A stretch of 64,000 bases of DNA, taken from the NCBI RefSeq assembly GCF_024763615.1, contig NW_026604456.1, positions 1-64,000 on the forward strand, read 5' to 3'. Each line of letters opens with the position of its first letter. The stretch's first letter is position 1. The position numbers were made by a program, and so were the translations under genes. The notes under the pieces were generated by a model, which saw nothing but the letters and a program-made list of their open reading frames with translations, did no database searches and was not told where the DNA came from. Source of the stretch: Phlebotomus papatasi. Lineage: Eukaryota > Arthropoda > Insecta > Diptera > Psychodidae. This document shows, in pieces, positions 10,026 to 22,199 of this stretch.

Positions 10026-11177
10026 CATTTAGAGCCCCCCTGAGGCTAGATTTGTGCAAAATTTCAATTGAAAATAAGCAAAATTGAATGAGAATTTCAT
10101 AAGTGTTTGAAAATCTTTAAAGTTGATTATCTCGAATAGTACGGGATAGAGGGGTCTGAAATTATGCACCCATTTAGAGCCCCCCTGAGGCTAGATTTGT
10201 GCAAATTTTCAATTGAAAATAAGCAAAATTGAATGAGAATTTCATAAGTGTTTGAAAATCTTTAAAGTTGATTATCTCGAACAGTACGGGATAGAGGGGT
10301 CTCAAACTATGCACCCATTTAGAGCCCCCCTGAGGCTAGATTTGTGCAAAATTTCAATTGAAAATAAGCAAAATTAAATGAGAATTTCATAAGTGTTTGA
10401 AAATTTTTAAAGTTGATTATCTCGAATAGTACGGGATAGAGGGGTCTCAAATTATGCACCCATTTAGAGCCCCCCTGAGGCTAGATTTGTGCAAAATTTC
10501 AATTGAAAATAAGCAAAATTAAATGAGAATTTCATAAGTGTTTGAAAATTTTTAAAGTTGATTATCTCGAATAGTACGGGATAGAGGGGTCTCAAATTAT
10601 GCACCCATTTAGAGCCCCCCTGAGGCTAGATTTGTGCAAAATTTCAATTGAAAATAAGCAAAATTGAATGAGAATTTCATAAGTGTTTGAAAATCTTTAA
10701 AGTTGATTATCTCGAACAGTACGGGATAGAGGGGTCTCAAATTATGCACCCATTTAGAGCCCCCCTGAGGCTAGATTTGTGCAAAATTTCAATTGAAAAT
10801 AAGCAAAATTGAATGAGAATTTCATAAGTGTTTGAAAATCTTTAAAGTTGATTATCTCGAAAAGTACGTTATAGAGGGGTCTCAAATTATGCACCCATTT
10901 AGAGCCCCCCTGAGGCTAGATTTGTGCAAAATTTCAATTGAAAATAAGCAAAATTGAATGAGAATTTCATAAGTGTTTGAAAATCTTTAAAGTTGATTAT
11001 CTCGAATAGTACGGGATAGAGGGGTCTCAAATTATGCACCCATTTAGAGCCCCCCTGAGGCTAGATTGGTGCAAAATTTCAATTGAAAATAAGCAAAATT
11101 GAATGAGAATTTCATAAGTGTTTGAAAATCTTTAAAGTTGATTATCTCGAATAGTACGGGATAGAGGGGTCTCAAAT

Positions 11178-11196
11178 TATGCACCTCGAATTTAGA
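11178..11196. other. Small substitution/insertion in a monomer
   Basis: The usual gcacccattt reads gcacctcgaattt, a net gain of about 2 bp that brings in tcgaa, a string normally found at the monomer boundary. It may be a template-switch scar or a consensus error. Confidence 0.6.
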
Positions 11197-12179
11197 GCCC
11201 CCCTGAGGCTAGATTTGTGCAAAATTTCAATTGAAAATAAGCAAAATTGAATGAGAATTTCATAAGTGTTTGAAAATCTTTAAAGTTGATTATCTCGAAT
11301 AGTACGGGATAGAGGGGTCTCAAATTATGCACCCATTTAGAGCCCCCCTTGAGGCTAGATTTGTGCAAAATTTCAATTGAAAATAAGCAAAATTTAATGA
11401 GAATTTCATAAGTGTTTGAAAATCTTTAAAGTTGATTATCTCGAATAGTACGGGATAGAGGGGTCTCAAATTATGCACCCATTTAGAGCCCCCCTGAGGC
11501 TAGATTTGTGCAAAATTTCAATTGAAAATAAGCAAAATTGAATGAGCATTTCATAAGTGTTTGAAAATCTTTAAAGTTGATTATCTCGAATAGTACGGGA
11601 TAGAGGGGTCTCAAATTATGCACCCATTTAGAGCCCCCCTGAGGCTAGATTTGTGCAAAATTTCAATTGAAAATAAGCAAAATTGAATGAGAATTTCATA
11701 AGTGTTTGAAAATCTTTAAAGTTGATTATCTCGAAAAGTACGGGATAGAGGGGTCTCAAATTATGCACCCATTTAGAGCCCCCCTGAGGCTAGATATGTG
11801 CAAAATTTCAATTGAAAATAAGCAAAATTGAATGAGAATTTCATAAGTGTTTGAAAATCTTTAAAGTTGATTATCTCGAAAAGTACGGGATAGAGGGGTC
11901 TCAAATTATGCACCCATTTAGAGCCCCCCTGAGGCTAGATTTGTGCAAAATTTCAATTGAAAATAAGCAAAATTGAATGAGAATTTCATAAGTGTTTGAA
12001 AATCTTTAAAGTTGATTATCTCGAATAGTACGGGATAGAGGGGTCTCAAATTATGCACCCATTTAGAGCCCCCCTGAGGCTAGATTTGTGCAAAATTTCA
12101 ATTGAAAATAAGCAAAATTGAATGAGAATTTAATAAGTGTTTGAAAATCTTTAAAGTTGATTATCTCGAATAGTACGGG

Positions 12180-13620
12180 ATAGAGGGGTCTCAAATTATG
12201 CACCCATTTAGAGCCCCCCTGAGGCTAGATTTGTGCAAAATTTCAATTGAAAATAAGCAAAATTGAATGAGAATTTCATAAGTGTTTGAAAATCTTTAAA
12301 GTTGATTATCTCGAATAGTACGGGATAGAGGGGTCTCAAATTATGCACCCATTTAGAGCCCCCCTGAGGCTAGATTTGTGCAAAATTTCAATTGAAAATA
12401 AGCAAAATTGAATGAGAATTTCATAAGTGTTTGAAAATCTTTAAAATTGATTATCTCGAATAGTACGGGATAGAGGGGTCTCAAATTATGCACCCATTTA
12501 GAGCCCCCCTGAGGCTAGATTTGTGCAAAATTTCAATTGAAAATAAGCAAAATTGAATGAGAATTTCATAAGTGTTTGAAAATCTTTAAAGTTGATTATC
12601 TCGAATAGTACGGGATAGAGGGGTCTCAAATTATGCACCCATTTAGAGCCCCCCTGAGGCTAGATTTGTGCAAAATTTCAATTGAAAATAAGCAAAATTG
12701 AATGAGAATTTCATAAGTGTTTGAAAATCTTTAAAGTTGATTATCTCGAATAGTACGGGATAGAGGGGTCTCAAATTATGCACCCATTTAGAGCCCCCCT
12801 GAGGCTAGATTTGTGCAAAATTTCAATTGAAAATAAGCAAAATTGAATGAGAATTTCATAAGTGTTTGAAAATCTTTAAAGTTGATTATCTCGAATAGTA
12901 CGGGATAGAGGGGTCTCAAATTATGCACCCATTTAGAGCCCCCCCGAGGCTAGATTTGTGCAAAATTTCAATTGAAAATAAGCAAAATTGAATGAGAATT
13001 TCATAAGTGTTTGAAAATCTTTAAAGTTGATTATCTTGAATAGTACGGGATAGAGGGGTCTCAAATTATGCACCCATTTAGAGCCCCCCTGAGGCTAGAT
13101 TTGTGCAAAATTTCAATTGAAAATAAGCAAAATTGAATGAGAATTTCATAAGTGTTTGAAAATCTTTAAAGTTGATTATCTCGAATAGTACGGGATAGAG
13201 GGGTCTCAAATTATGCACCCATTTAGAGCCCCCCTGAGGCTAGATTTGTGCAAAATTTCAATTGAAAATAAGCAAAATTGAATGAGAATTTCATAAGTGT
13301 TTGAAAATCTTTAAAGTTGATTATCTCGAATAGTACGGGATAGAGGGGTCTCAAATTATGCACCCATTTAGAGCCCCCCTGAGGCTAGATTTGTGCAAAA
13401 TTTCAATTGAAAATAAGCAAAATTGAATGAGAATTTCATAAGTGTTTGAAAATCTTTAAAGTTGATTATCTCGAATAGTACGGGATAGAGGGGTCTCAAA
13501 TTATGCACCCATTTAGAGCCCCCCTGAGGCTAGATTTGTGCAAAATTTCAATTGAAAATAAGCAAAATTGAATGAGAATTTCATAAGTGTTTGAAAATCT
13601 TTAAAGTTGATTATCTCGAA
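12180..13620. repeat. Highly uniform stretch of about ten monomers
   Basis: Consecutive monomers match the majority sequence almost exactly. The only differences I noticed are taaaattga near 12444, cccccgagg near 12945 and atcttgaa near 13036. Such uniformity points to recent amplification or conversion of one monomer type. The stretch ends directly at the scrambled segment. Confidence 0.65.
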
Positions 13621-13790
13621 TAGTACGGGATAGAGGGAATAGTACGGGATAGAGGGGTCTCAAATTATGCACCCATTTAGAGCCCCCCCCCAATTGAAAA
13701 TAAGCAAAATTGATGAGCATAGATTTGTGCGAATAAATTTCAATTGAAAGATAAGATTTGTGCAAAAAATTTAAGCAAAATTAAATGAGA
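13621..13790. other. Scrambled junction between array domains
   Basis: gatagaggg restarts as aatagtacgggatagagggg, a short duplication. A C9 run (13683-13691) then joins straight to aattgaaaataagc, skipping the tgaggctagatttgtg part. Disordered fragments follow: tgatgagcat, gcgaataaattt, gaaagataag and tgcaaaaaattt. Normal monomers resume near 13790. It coincides with the change from Domain I to Domain II, so it is a real breakpoint or an assembly join. Confidence 0.75.
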
Positions 13791-14482
13791 ATTTCATAAG
13801 TGTTTGAAAATCTTTAAAGTTGATTATCTCGAATAGTACGGGATAGAGGGGTCTCAAATTATGCACCCATATAGAGCCCCCCTGAGGCTAGATTTGTGCA
13901 AAATTTCAATTGAAAATAAGCAAAATTGAATGAGAATTTCATAAGTGTTTGAAAATCTTTAAAGTTGATTATCTCGAATAGTACGGGATAGAGGGGTCTC
14001 AAATTATGCACCCATTTAGAGCCCCCCTTGAGGCTAGATTTGTGCAAAATTTCAATTGAAAATAAGCAAAATTGAATGAGAATTTCATAAGTGTTTGAAA
14101 ATCTTTAAAGTTGATTATCTCGAATAGTACGGGATAGAGGGGTCTCAAATTATGCACCCATTTAGAGCCCCCCTGAGGCTAGATTTGTGCAAAATTTCAA
14201 TTGAAAATAAGCAAAATTGAATGAGAATTTCATAAGTGTTTAAAAATCTTTAAAGTTGATTATCTCGAATAGTACGGGATAGAGGGGTCTCAAATTATGC
14301 ACCCATATAGAGCCCCCCTGAGGCTAGATTTGTGCAAATTTTCAATTGAAAATAAGCAAAATTGAATGAGAATTTCATAAGTGTTTGAAAATCTTTAAAG
14401 TTGATTATCTCGAATAGTACGGGATAGAGGGGTCTCAAATTATGCACCCATTTAGAGCCCCCCTGAGGCTAGATTTGTGCAA

Positions 14483-14548
14483 AATTTCAATTGAAAATAA
14501 GCAAAATTTCAATTGAAAATAAGCAAAATTTCAATTGAAAATAAGCAA
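14483..14548 (+). repeat. 22-bp internal expansion, 3 units
   Basis: The 22-bp piece running from aatttc through the palindrome to aagcaa is present three times instead of once, giving a 189-bp monomer. Counterparts are at 42131 (C) and 48560 (D); copy B lacks it. Confidence 0.9.
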
Positions 14549-16698
14549 AATTGAATGAGAATTTCATAAGTGTTTGAAAATCTTTAAAGTTGATTATCGC
14601 GAATAGTACGGGATAGAGGGGTCTCAAATTATGCACCCATTTAGAGCCCCCCTGAGGCTAGATTTGTGCAAAATTTCAATTGAAAATAAGCAAAATTGAA
14701 TGAGAATTTCATAAGTGTTTGAAAATTTTTAAAGTTGATTATCTCGAATAGTACGGGATAGAGGGGTCTCAAATTATGCACCCATTTAGGGCCCCCCTGA
14801 GGCTAGATTTGTGCAAAATTTCAATTGAAAATAAGCAAAATTGAATGAGAATTTCATAAGTGTTTGAAAATCTTTAAAGTTGATTATCTTGAATAGTACG
14901 GGATAGAGGGGTCTCAAATTATGCACCCATTTAGAGCCCCCCTGAGGCTAGATTTGTGCAAAATTTCAATTGAAAATAAGCAAAATTAAATGAGAATTTC
15001 GTAAGTGTTTGAAAATCTTTAAAGTTGATTATCTCGAACAGTACGGGATAGAGGGGTCTCAAATTATGCACCCATTTAGAGCCCCCTGAGGCTAGATTTG
15101 TGCAAAATTTCAATTGAAAATAAGCAAAATTGAATGAGAATTTCATAAGTGTTTGAAAATTTTTAAAGTTGATTATCTCGAATAGTACGGGATAGAGGGG
15201 TCTCAAATTATGCACCCATTTAGAGCCCCCCTGAGGCTAGATATGTGCAAAATTTCAATTGAAAATAAGCAAAATTGAATGAGAATTTCATAAGTGTTTG
15301 AAAATCTTTAAAGTTGATTATCTTGAATAGTACGGGATAGAGGGGTCTCAAATTATGCACCCATTTAGAGCCCCCCTGAGGCTAGATTTGTGCAAAATTT
15401 CAATTGAAAATAAGCAAAATTAAATGAGAATTTCGTAAGTGTTTGAAAATCTTTAAAGTTGATTATCTCGAACAGTACGGGATAGAGGGGTCTCAAATTA
15501 TGCACCCATTTAGAGCCCCCTGAGGCTAGATTTGTGCAAAATTTCAATTGAAAATAAGCAAAATTGAATGAGAATTTCATAAGTGTTTGAAAATTTTTAA
15601 AGTTGATTATCTCGAATAGTACGGGATAGAGGGGTCTCAAATTATGCACCCATTTAGAGCCCCCCTGAGGCTAGATTTGTGCAAAATTTCAATTGAAAAT
15701 AAGCAAAATTAAATGAGAATTTCGTAAGTGTTTGAAAATCTTTAAAGTTGATTATCTCGAACAGTACGGGATAGAGGGGTCTCAAATTATGCACCCATTT
15801 AGAGCCCCCTGAGGCTAGATTTGTGCAAAATTTCAATTGAAAATAAGCAAAATTGAATGAGAATTTCATAAGTGTTTGAAAATTTTTAAAGTTGATTATC
15901 TCGAATAGTACGGGATAGAGGGGTCTCAAATTATGCACCCATTTAGAGCCCCCCTGAGGCTAGATTTGTGCAAAATTTCAATTGAAAATAAGCAAAATTG
16001 AATGAGAATTTCATAAGTGTTTGAAAATCTTTAAAGTTGATTATCTCGAATAGTACGGGATAGAGGGGTCTCAAATTATGCACCCATTTAGAGCCCCCCT
16101 GAGGCTAGATTTGTGCAAATTTTCAATTGAAAATAAGCAAAATTGAATGAGAATTTCATAAGTGTTTGAAAATCTTTAAAGTTGATTATCTCGAACAGTA
16201 CGGGATAGAGGGGTCTCAAACTATGCACCCATTTAGAGCCCCCCTGAGGCTAGATTTGTGCAAAATTTCAATTGAAAATAAGCAAAATTAAATGAGAATT
16301 TCATAAGTGTTTGAAAATTTTTAAAGTTGATTATCTCGAATAGTACGGGATAGAGGGGTCTCAAATTATGCACCCATTTAGAGCCCCCCTGAGGCTAGAT
16401 TTGTGCAAAATTTCAATTGAAAATAAGCAAAATTGAATGAGAATTTCATAAGTGTTTGAAAATCTTTAAAGTTGATTATCTCGAACAGTACGGGATAGAG
16501 GGGTCTCAAATTATGCACCCATTTAGAGCCCCCCTGAGGCTAGATTTGTGCAAAATTTCAATTGAAAATAAGCAAAATTAAATGAGAATTTCATAAGTGT
16601 TTGAAAATTTTTAAAGTTGATTATCTCGAATAGTACGGGATAGAGGTGCCTCAAATTATGCACCCATTTAGAGCCCCCCTGAGGCTAGATTTGTGCAA

Positions 16699-16742
16699 AA
16701 TTTCAATTGAAAATAAGCAAAATTTCAATTGAAAATAAGCAA
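16699..16742 (+). repeat. 22-bp internal expansion, 2 units
   Basis: In the gaggtgcctc monomer. Counterparts are at 37908 (B) and 50776 (D); absent from C. Confidence 0.9.
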
Positions 16743-17590
16743 AATTGAATGAGAATTTCATAAGTGTTTGAAAATCTTTAAAGTTGATTATCTCGAATAG
16801 TACGGGATAGAGGGGTCTCAAATTATGCACCCATTTAGAGCCCCCCCTGAGGCTGGATTTGTGCAAAATTTCAATTGAAAATAAGCGAAATTAAATGAGA
16901 ATTTCATAAGTGTTTGAAAATTTTTAAAGTTGATTATCTCGAATAGTACGGGATAGAGGGGTCTCAAATTATGCACCCATTTAGAGCCCCCCTGAGGCTA
17001 GATTTGTGCAAAATTTCAATTGAAAATAAGCAAAATTGAATGAGAATTTCATAAGTGTTTGAAAATCTTTAAAGTTGATTATCTCGAATAGTACGGGATA
17101 GAGGGGTCTCAAATTATGCACCCATTTAGAGCCCCCCTGAGGCTAGATTTGTGCAAAATTTCAATTGAAAATAAGCAAAATTGAATGAGAATTTCATAAG
17201 TGTTTGAAAATTTTTAAAGTTGATTATCTCGAATAGTACGGGATAGAGGGGTCTCAAATTATGCACCCATATAGAGCCCCCCTGAAGCTAGATATGTGCA
17301 AAATTTCAATTGAAAATAAGCAAAATTGAATGAGAATTTCATAAGTGTTTGAAAATCTTTAAAGTTGATTATCTCGAATAATACGTGATAGAGGGGTCTG
17401 AAATTATGCACCCATTTAGAGCCCCCTGAGGCTAGATTTGTGCAAAATTTCAATTGAAAATAAGCAAAATTAAATGAGAATTTCATAAGTGTTTGAAAAT
17501 TTTTAAAGTTGATTATCTCGAATAGTACGGGATAGAGGGGTCTCAAATTATGCACCCATTTAGAGCCCCCCTGAGGCTAGATTTGTGCAA

Positions 17591-17634
17591 AATTTCAATT
17601 GAAAATAAGCAAAATTTCAATTGAAAATAAGCAA
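17591..17634 (+). repeat. 22-bp internal expansion, 2 units
   Basis: Followed by aaatttaatgagagtttc. Counterparts are at 38800, 44681 and 51668, so it is present in all four HOR copies. Confidence 0.9.
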
Positions 17635-18047
17635 AATTTAATGAGAGTTTCATAAGTGTTTGAAAATCTTTAAAGTTGATTATCTCGAATAGTACGGGAT
17701 AGAGGGGTCTCAAATTATGCACCCATTTAGAGCCCCCCTGAGGCTAGATTTGTGCAAAATTTCAATTGAAAATAAGCAAAATTGAATGAGAATTTCATAA
17801 GTGTTTGAAAATCTTTAAAGTTGATTATCTCGAATAGTACGGGATAGAGGGGTCTCAAATTATGCACCCATTTAGAGCCCCCCTGAGGCTAGATTTGTGC
17901 AAATTTTCAATTAAAAATAAGCAAAATTTAATGAGAATTTCATAAGTGTTTGAAAATCTTTAAAGTTGATTATCTCGAACAGTACGGGATAGAGGGGTCT
18001 CAAACTATGCACCCATTTAGAGCCCCCCTGAGGCTAGATTTGTGCAA

Positions 18048-18091
18048 AATTTCAATTGAAAATAAGCAAAATTTCAATTGAAAATAAGCAA
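18048..18091 (+). repeat. 22-bp internal expansion, 2 units
   Basis: In the cagta/aaactatg monomer. Counterparts are at 39257, 45393 (first unit 2 bp shorter) and 52125. Confidence 0.9.
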
Positions 18092-19956
18092 AATTGAATG
18101 AGAATTTCATAAGTGTTTGAAAATCTTTAAAGTTGATTATCTCGAATAGTACGGGATAGAGGGGTCTCAAATTATGCACCCATTTAGAGCCCCCCTGAGG
18201 CTAGATTTGTGCAAAATTTCAATTGAAAATAAGCAAAATTGAATGAGAATTTCATAAGTGTTTGAAAATCTTTAAAGTTGATTATCTCGAATAGTACGGG
18301 ATAGAGGGGTCTCAAATTATGCACCCATATAGAGCCACCCTGAGGCTAGATTTGTGCAAAATTTCAATTGAAAATAAGCAAAATTTAATGAGAATTTCAT
18401 AAGTGTTTGAAAATCTTTAAAGTTGATTATCTCGAATAGTACGGGATAGAGGGGTCTCAAATTATGCAACCATATAGAGCCCCCCTGAGGCTAGATTTGT
18501 GCAAAATTTCAATTGAAAATAAGCAAAATTGAATGAGAATTTCATAAGTGTTTGAAAATCTTTAAAGTTGATTATCTCGAATAGTACGGGATAGAGGGGT
18601 CTCAAATTATGCACCCATTTAGAGCCCCCCTGAGGCTAGATTTGTGCAAAATTTCAATTGAAAATAAGCAAAATTGAATGAGAATTTCATAAGTGTTTGA
18701 AAATCTTTAAAGTTGATTATCTCGAATAGTACGGGATAGAGGGGTCTCAAATTATGCACCCATTTAGAGCCCCCCTTGAGGCTAGATTTGTGCAAAATTT
18801 CAATTGAAAATAAGCAAAATTTAATGAGAATTTCATAAGTGTTTGAAAATCTTTAAAGTTGATTATCTCGAATAGTACGGGATAGAGGGGTCTCAAATTA
18901 TGCACCCATTTAGAGCCCCCCTGAGGCTAGATTTGTGCAAATTTTCAATTGAAAATAAGCAAAATTGAATGAGAATTTCATAAGTGTTTGAAAATCTTTA
19001 AAGTTGATTATCTCGAACAGTACGGGATAAAGGGGTCTCAAACTATGCACCCATTTAGAGCCCCCCTGAGGCTAGATTTGTGCAAAATTTCAATTGAAAA
19101 TAAGCAAAATTAAATGAGAATTTCATAAGTGTTTGAAAATTTTTAAAGTTGATTATCTCGAATAGTACGGGATAGAGGGGTCTCAAATTATGCACCCATT
19201 TAGAGCCCCCCTGAGGCTAGATTTGTGCAAAATTTCAATTGAAAATAAGCAAAATTGAATGAGAATTTCATAAGTGTTTGAAAATCTTTAAAGTTGATTA
19301 TCTCGAATAGTACGGGATAGAGGGGTCTCAAATTATGCACCCATATAGAGCCCCCCTGAGGCTAGATTTGTGCAAAATTTCAATTGAAAACAAACAAAAT
19401 TGAATGAGAATTTCATAAGTGTTTGAAAATCTTTAAAGTTGATTATCTCGAATAGTACGGGATAGAGGGGTCTCAAATTATGCACCCATATAGAGCCCCC
19501 CTTGAGGCTAGATTTGTGCAAAATTTCAATTGAAAATAAGCAAAATTGAATGAGAATTTCATAAGTGTTTGAAAATCTTTAAAGTTGATTATCTCGAATA
19601 GTACGGGATAGAGGGGTCTCAAATTATGCACCCATTTAGAGCCCCCCTGAGGCTAGATTTGTGCAAATTTTCAATTGAAAATAAGCAAAATTGAATGATA
19701 GTTTCATAAGTGTTTGAAAATCTTTAAAGTTGATTATCTCGAATAGTACGGGATAGAGGGGTCTCAAATTATGCACCCATTTAGAGCCCCCCTGAGGCTA
19801 GATTTGTGCAAAATTTCAATTGAAAACAAACAAAATTGAATGAGAATTTAATAAGTGTTTGAAAATCTTTAAAGTTGATTATCTCGAATAGTACGGGATA
19901 GAGGGGTCTCAAATTATGCACCCATTTAGAGCCCCCCTGAGGCTAGATTTGTGCAA

Positions 19957-20000
19957 AATTTCAATTGAAAATAAGCAAAATTTCAATTGAAAATAAACAA
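19957..20000 (+). repeat. 22-bp internal expansion, 2 units
   Basis: The second unit carries aataaac instead of aataagc. The cgactag monomer follows. Counterparts are at 41166, 47378 and 53889. Confidence 0.9.
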
Positions 20001-20339
20001 AATTGAATGAGAATTTCATAAGTGTTTGAAAATCTTTAAAGTTGATTATCTCGACTAGTACGGGATAGAGGGGTCTCAAATTATGCACCCATTTAGAGCC
20101 CCCCTGAGGCTAGATTTGTGCAAAATTTCAATTGAAAATAAGCAAAATTGAATGAGAATTTCATAAGTGTTTGAAAATCTTTAAAGTTGATTATCTCGAA
20201 TAGTACGGGATAGAGGGGTCTCAAATTATGCACCCATTTAGAGCCCCCCTGAGGCTAGATTTGTGCAAATTTTCAATTGAAAATAAGCAAAATTGAATGA
20301 GAATTTCATAAGTGTTTGAAAATCTTTAAAGTTGATTAT

Positions 20340-20443
20340 TTGTGCAAAATTTCAATTGAAAATAAGCAAAATTGAATGAGAATTTCATAAGTGTTTGAAA
20401 ATCTTTAAAGTTGTAGGGGTCTCAAATTATGCACCCATTTAGA
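20340..20443. other. Scrambled insertion ending HOR copy A
   Basis: gattat runs into ttgtgcaaaa, continues as a partial monomer to aaagttg, then jumps to taggggtctc and from atttagag to ggataaagg. The counterpart in the second large duplication has 12 ordinary bases here (ctcgaacagtac) instead of 104, a net gain of 92 bp. Confidence 0.8.
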
Positions 20444-22101
20444 GGGATAAAGGGGTCTCAAACTATGCACCCATTTAGAGCCCCCCTGAGGCTAGATTTG
20501 TGCAAAATTTCAATTGAAAATAAGCAAAATTAAATGAGAATTTCATAAGTGTTTGAAAATTTTTAAAGTTGATTATCTCGAATAGTACGGGATAGAGGGG
20601 TCTCAAATTATGCACCCATTTAGAGCCCCCCTGAGGCTAGATTTGTGCAAAATTTCAATTGAAAATAAGCAAAATTGAATGAGAATTTCATAAGTGTTTG
20701 AAAATTTTTAAAGTTGATTATCTCGAATAGTACGGGATAGAGGGGTCTCAAATTATGCACCCATATAGAGCCCCCCTGAGGCTAGATTTGTGCAAAATTT
20801 CAATTGAAAACAAACAAAATTGAATGAGAATTTCATAAGTGTTTGAAAATCTTTAAAGTTGATTATCTCGAATAGTACGGGATAGAGGGGTCTCAAATTA
20901 TGCACCCATATAGAGCCCCCCTGAAGCTAGACTTGTGCAAAATTTCAATTGAAAATAAGCAAAATTGAATGAGAATTTCATAAGTGTTTGAAAATCTTTA
21001 AAGTTGATTATCTCGAATAGTACGGGATAGAGGGGTCTCAAATTATGCACCCATTTAGAGCCCCCCTGAGGCTAGATTTGTGCAAAATTTCAATTGAAAA
21101 TAAGCAAAATTGAATGAGAATTTCATAAGTGTTTGAAAATCTTTAAAGTTGATTATCTCGAATAGTACGGGATAGAGGGGTCTCAAATTATGCACCCATT
21201 TAGAGCCCCCCTGAGGCTAGATTTGTGCAAAATTTCAATTGAAAATAAGCAAAATTGAATGAGAATTTCATAAGTGTTTGAAAATCTTTAAAGTTGATTA
21301 TCTCGAATAGTACGGGATAGAGGGGTCTCAAATTATGCACCCATTTAGAGCCCCCCTTGAGGCTAGATTTGTGCAAAATTTCAATTGAAAATAAGCAAAA
21401 TTGAATGAGAATTTCATAAGTGTTTGAAAATCTTTAAAGTTGATTATCTCGAATAGTACGGGATAGAGGGGTCTCAAATTATGCACCCATATAGAGCCCC
21501 CCTGAGGCTAGATTTGTGCAAAATTTCAATTGAAAATAAGCAAAATTGAATGAGAATTTAATAAGTGTTTGAAAATCTTTAAAGTTGATTATCTCGAATA
21601 GTACGGGATAGAGGGGTCTCAAATTATGCACCCATTTAGAGCCCCCCTGAGGCTAGATTTGTGCAAAATTTCAATTGAAAATAAGCAAAATTGAATGAGA
21701 ATTTCATAAGTGTTTGAAAATCTTTAAAGTTGATTATCTCGAATAGTACGGGATAGAGGGGTCTCAAATTATGCACCCATTTAGAGCCCCCCTTGAGGCT
21801 AGATTTGTGCAAAATTTCAATTGAAAATAAGCAAAATTGAATGAGAATTTCATAAGTGTTTGAAAATCTTTAAAGTTGATTATCTCGAATAGTACGGGAT
21901 AGAGGGGTCTCAAACTATGCACCCATTTAGAGCCCCCCTGAGGCTAGATTTGTGCAAAATTTCAATTGAAAATAAGCAAAATTAAATGAGAATTTCATAA
22001 GTGTTTGAAAATTTTTAAAGTTGATTATCTCGAATAGTACGGGATAGAGGGGTCTCAAATTATGCACCCATTTAGAGCCCCCTGAGGCTAGATTTGTGCA
22101 A

Positions 22102-22167
22102 AATTTCAATTGAAAATAAGCAAAATTTCAATTGAAAATAAGCAAAATTTCAATTGAAAATAAGCAA
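22102..22167 (+). repeat. 22-bp internal expansion, 3 units
   Basis: Follows a C5 start in a combined 144+44-bp monomer. Counterpart at 55942. Confidence 0.9.
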
Positions 22168-22199
22168 AATTGAATGAGAATTTCATAAGTGTTTGAAAA

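Larger units (their letters stand above)
1..13620. repeat. Array Domain I: plain 145-bp monomers with short HORs
   Basis: About 94 monomers, none with the 22-bp internal expansion. The order is a 6-monomer HOR (1-1738), a fairly uniform stretch to about 3,000, then mixed variants with aagta, cagta and atatag/gatatg monomers. Duplicated and 3-monomer blocks follow at 4.4-9.9 kb, and the domain ends with uniform monomers. Small lesions include a 2-bp deletion at 831-840, a 4-bp deletion near 6498 and a 10-bp deletion near 9997. It ends at a scrambled junction. Confidence 0.8.
14100..20340. repeat. About 6.2-kb HOR, detached copy A
   Basis: Shares an ordered set of rare monomers with copies B, C and D. 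These are gattatcgcg after a triple 22-bp expansion, attatcttg followed by tttcgtaag with cagta and C5, gaggtgcctc, ccccccctgaggctgg, aataatacgtg, gagccaccc, gcaaccatatag, paired aacaaac/ttgagg, gatagtttc and cgactag. It is separated from B by about 14.6 kb of other satellite. It lacks the tttgtaaattttt start monomer of B-D and ends next to a scrambled insertion. Confidence 0.8.
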
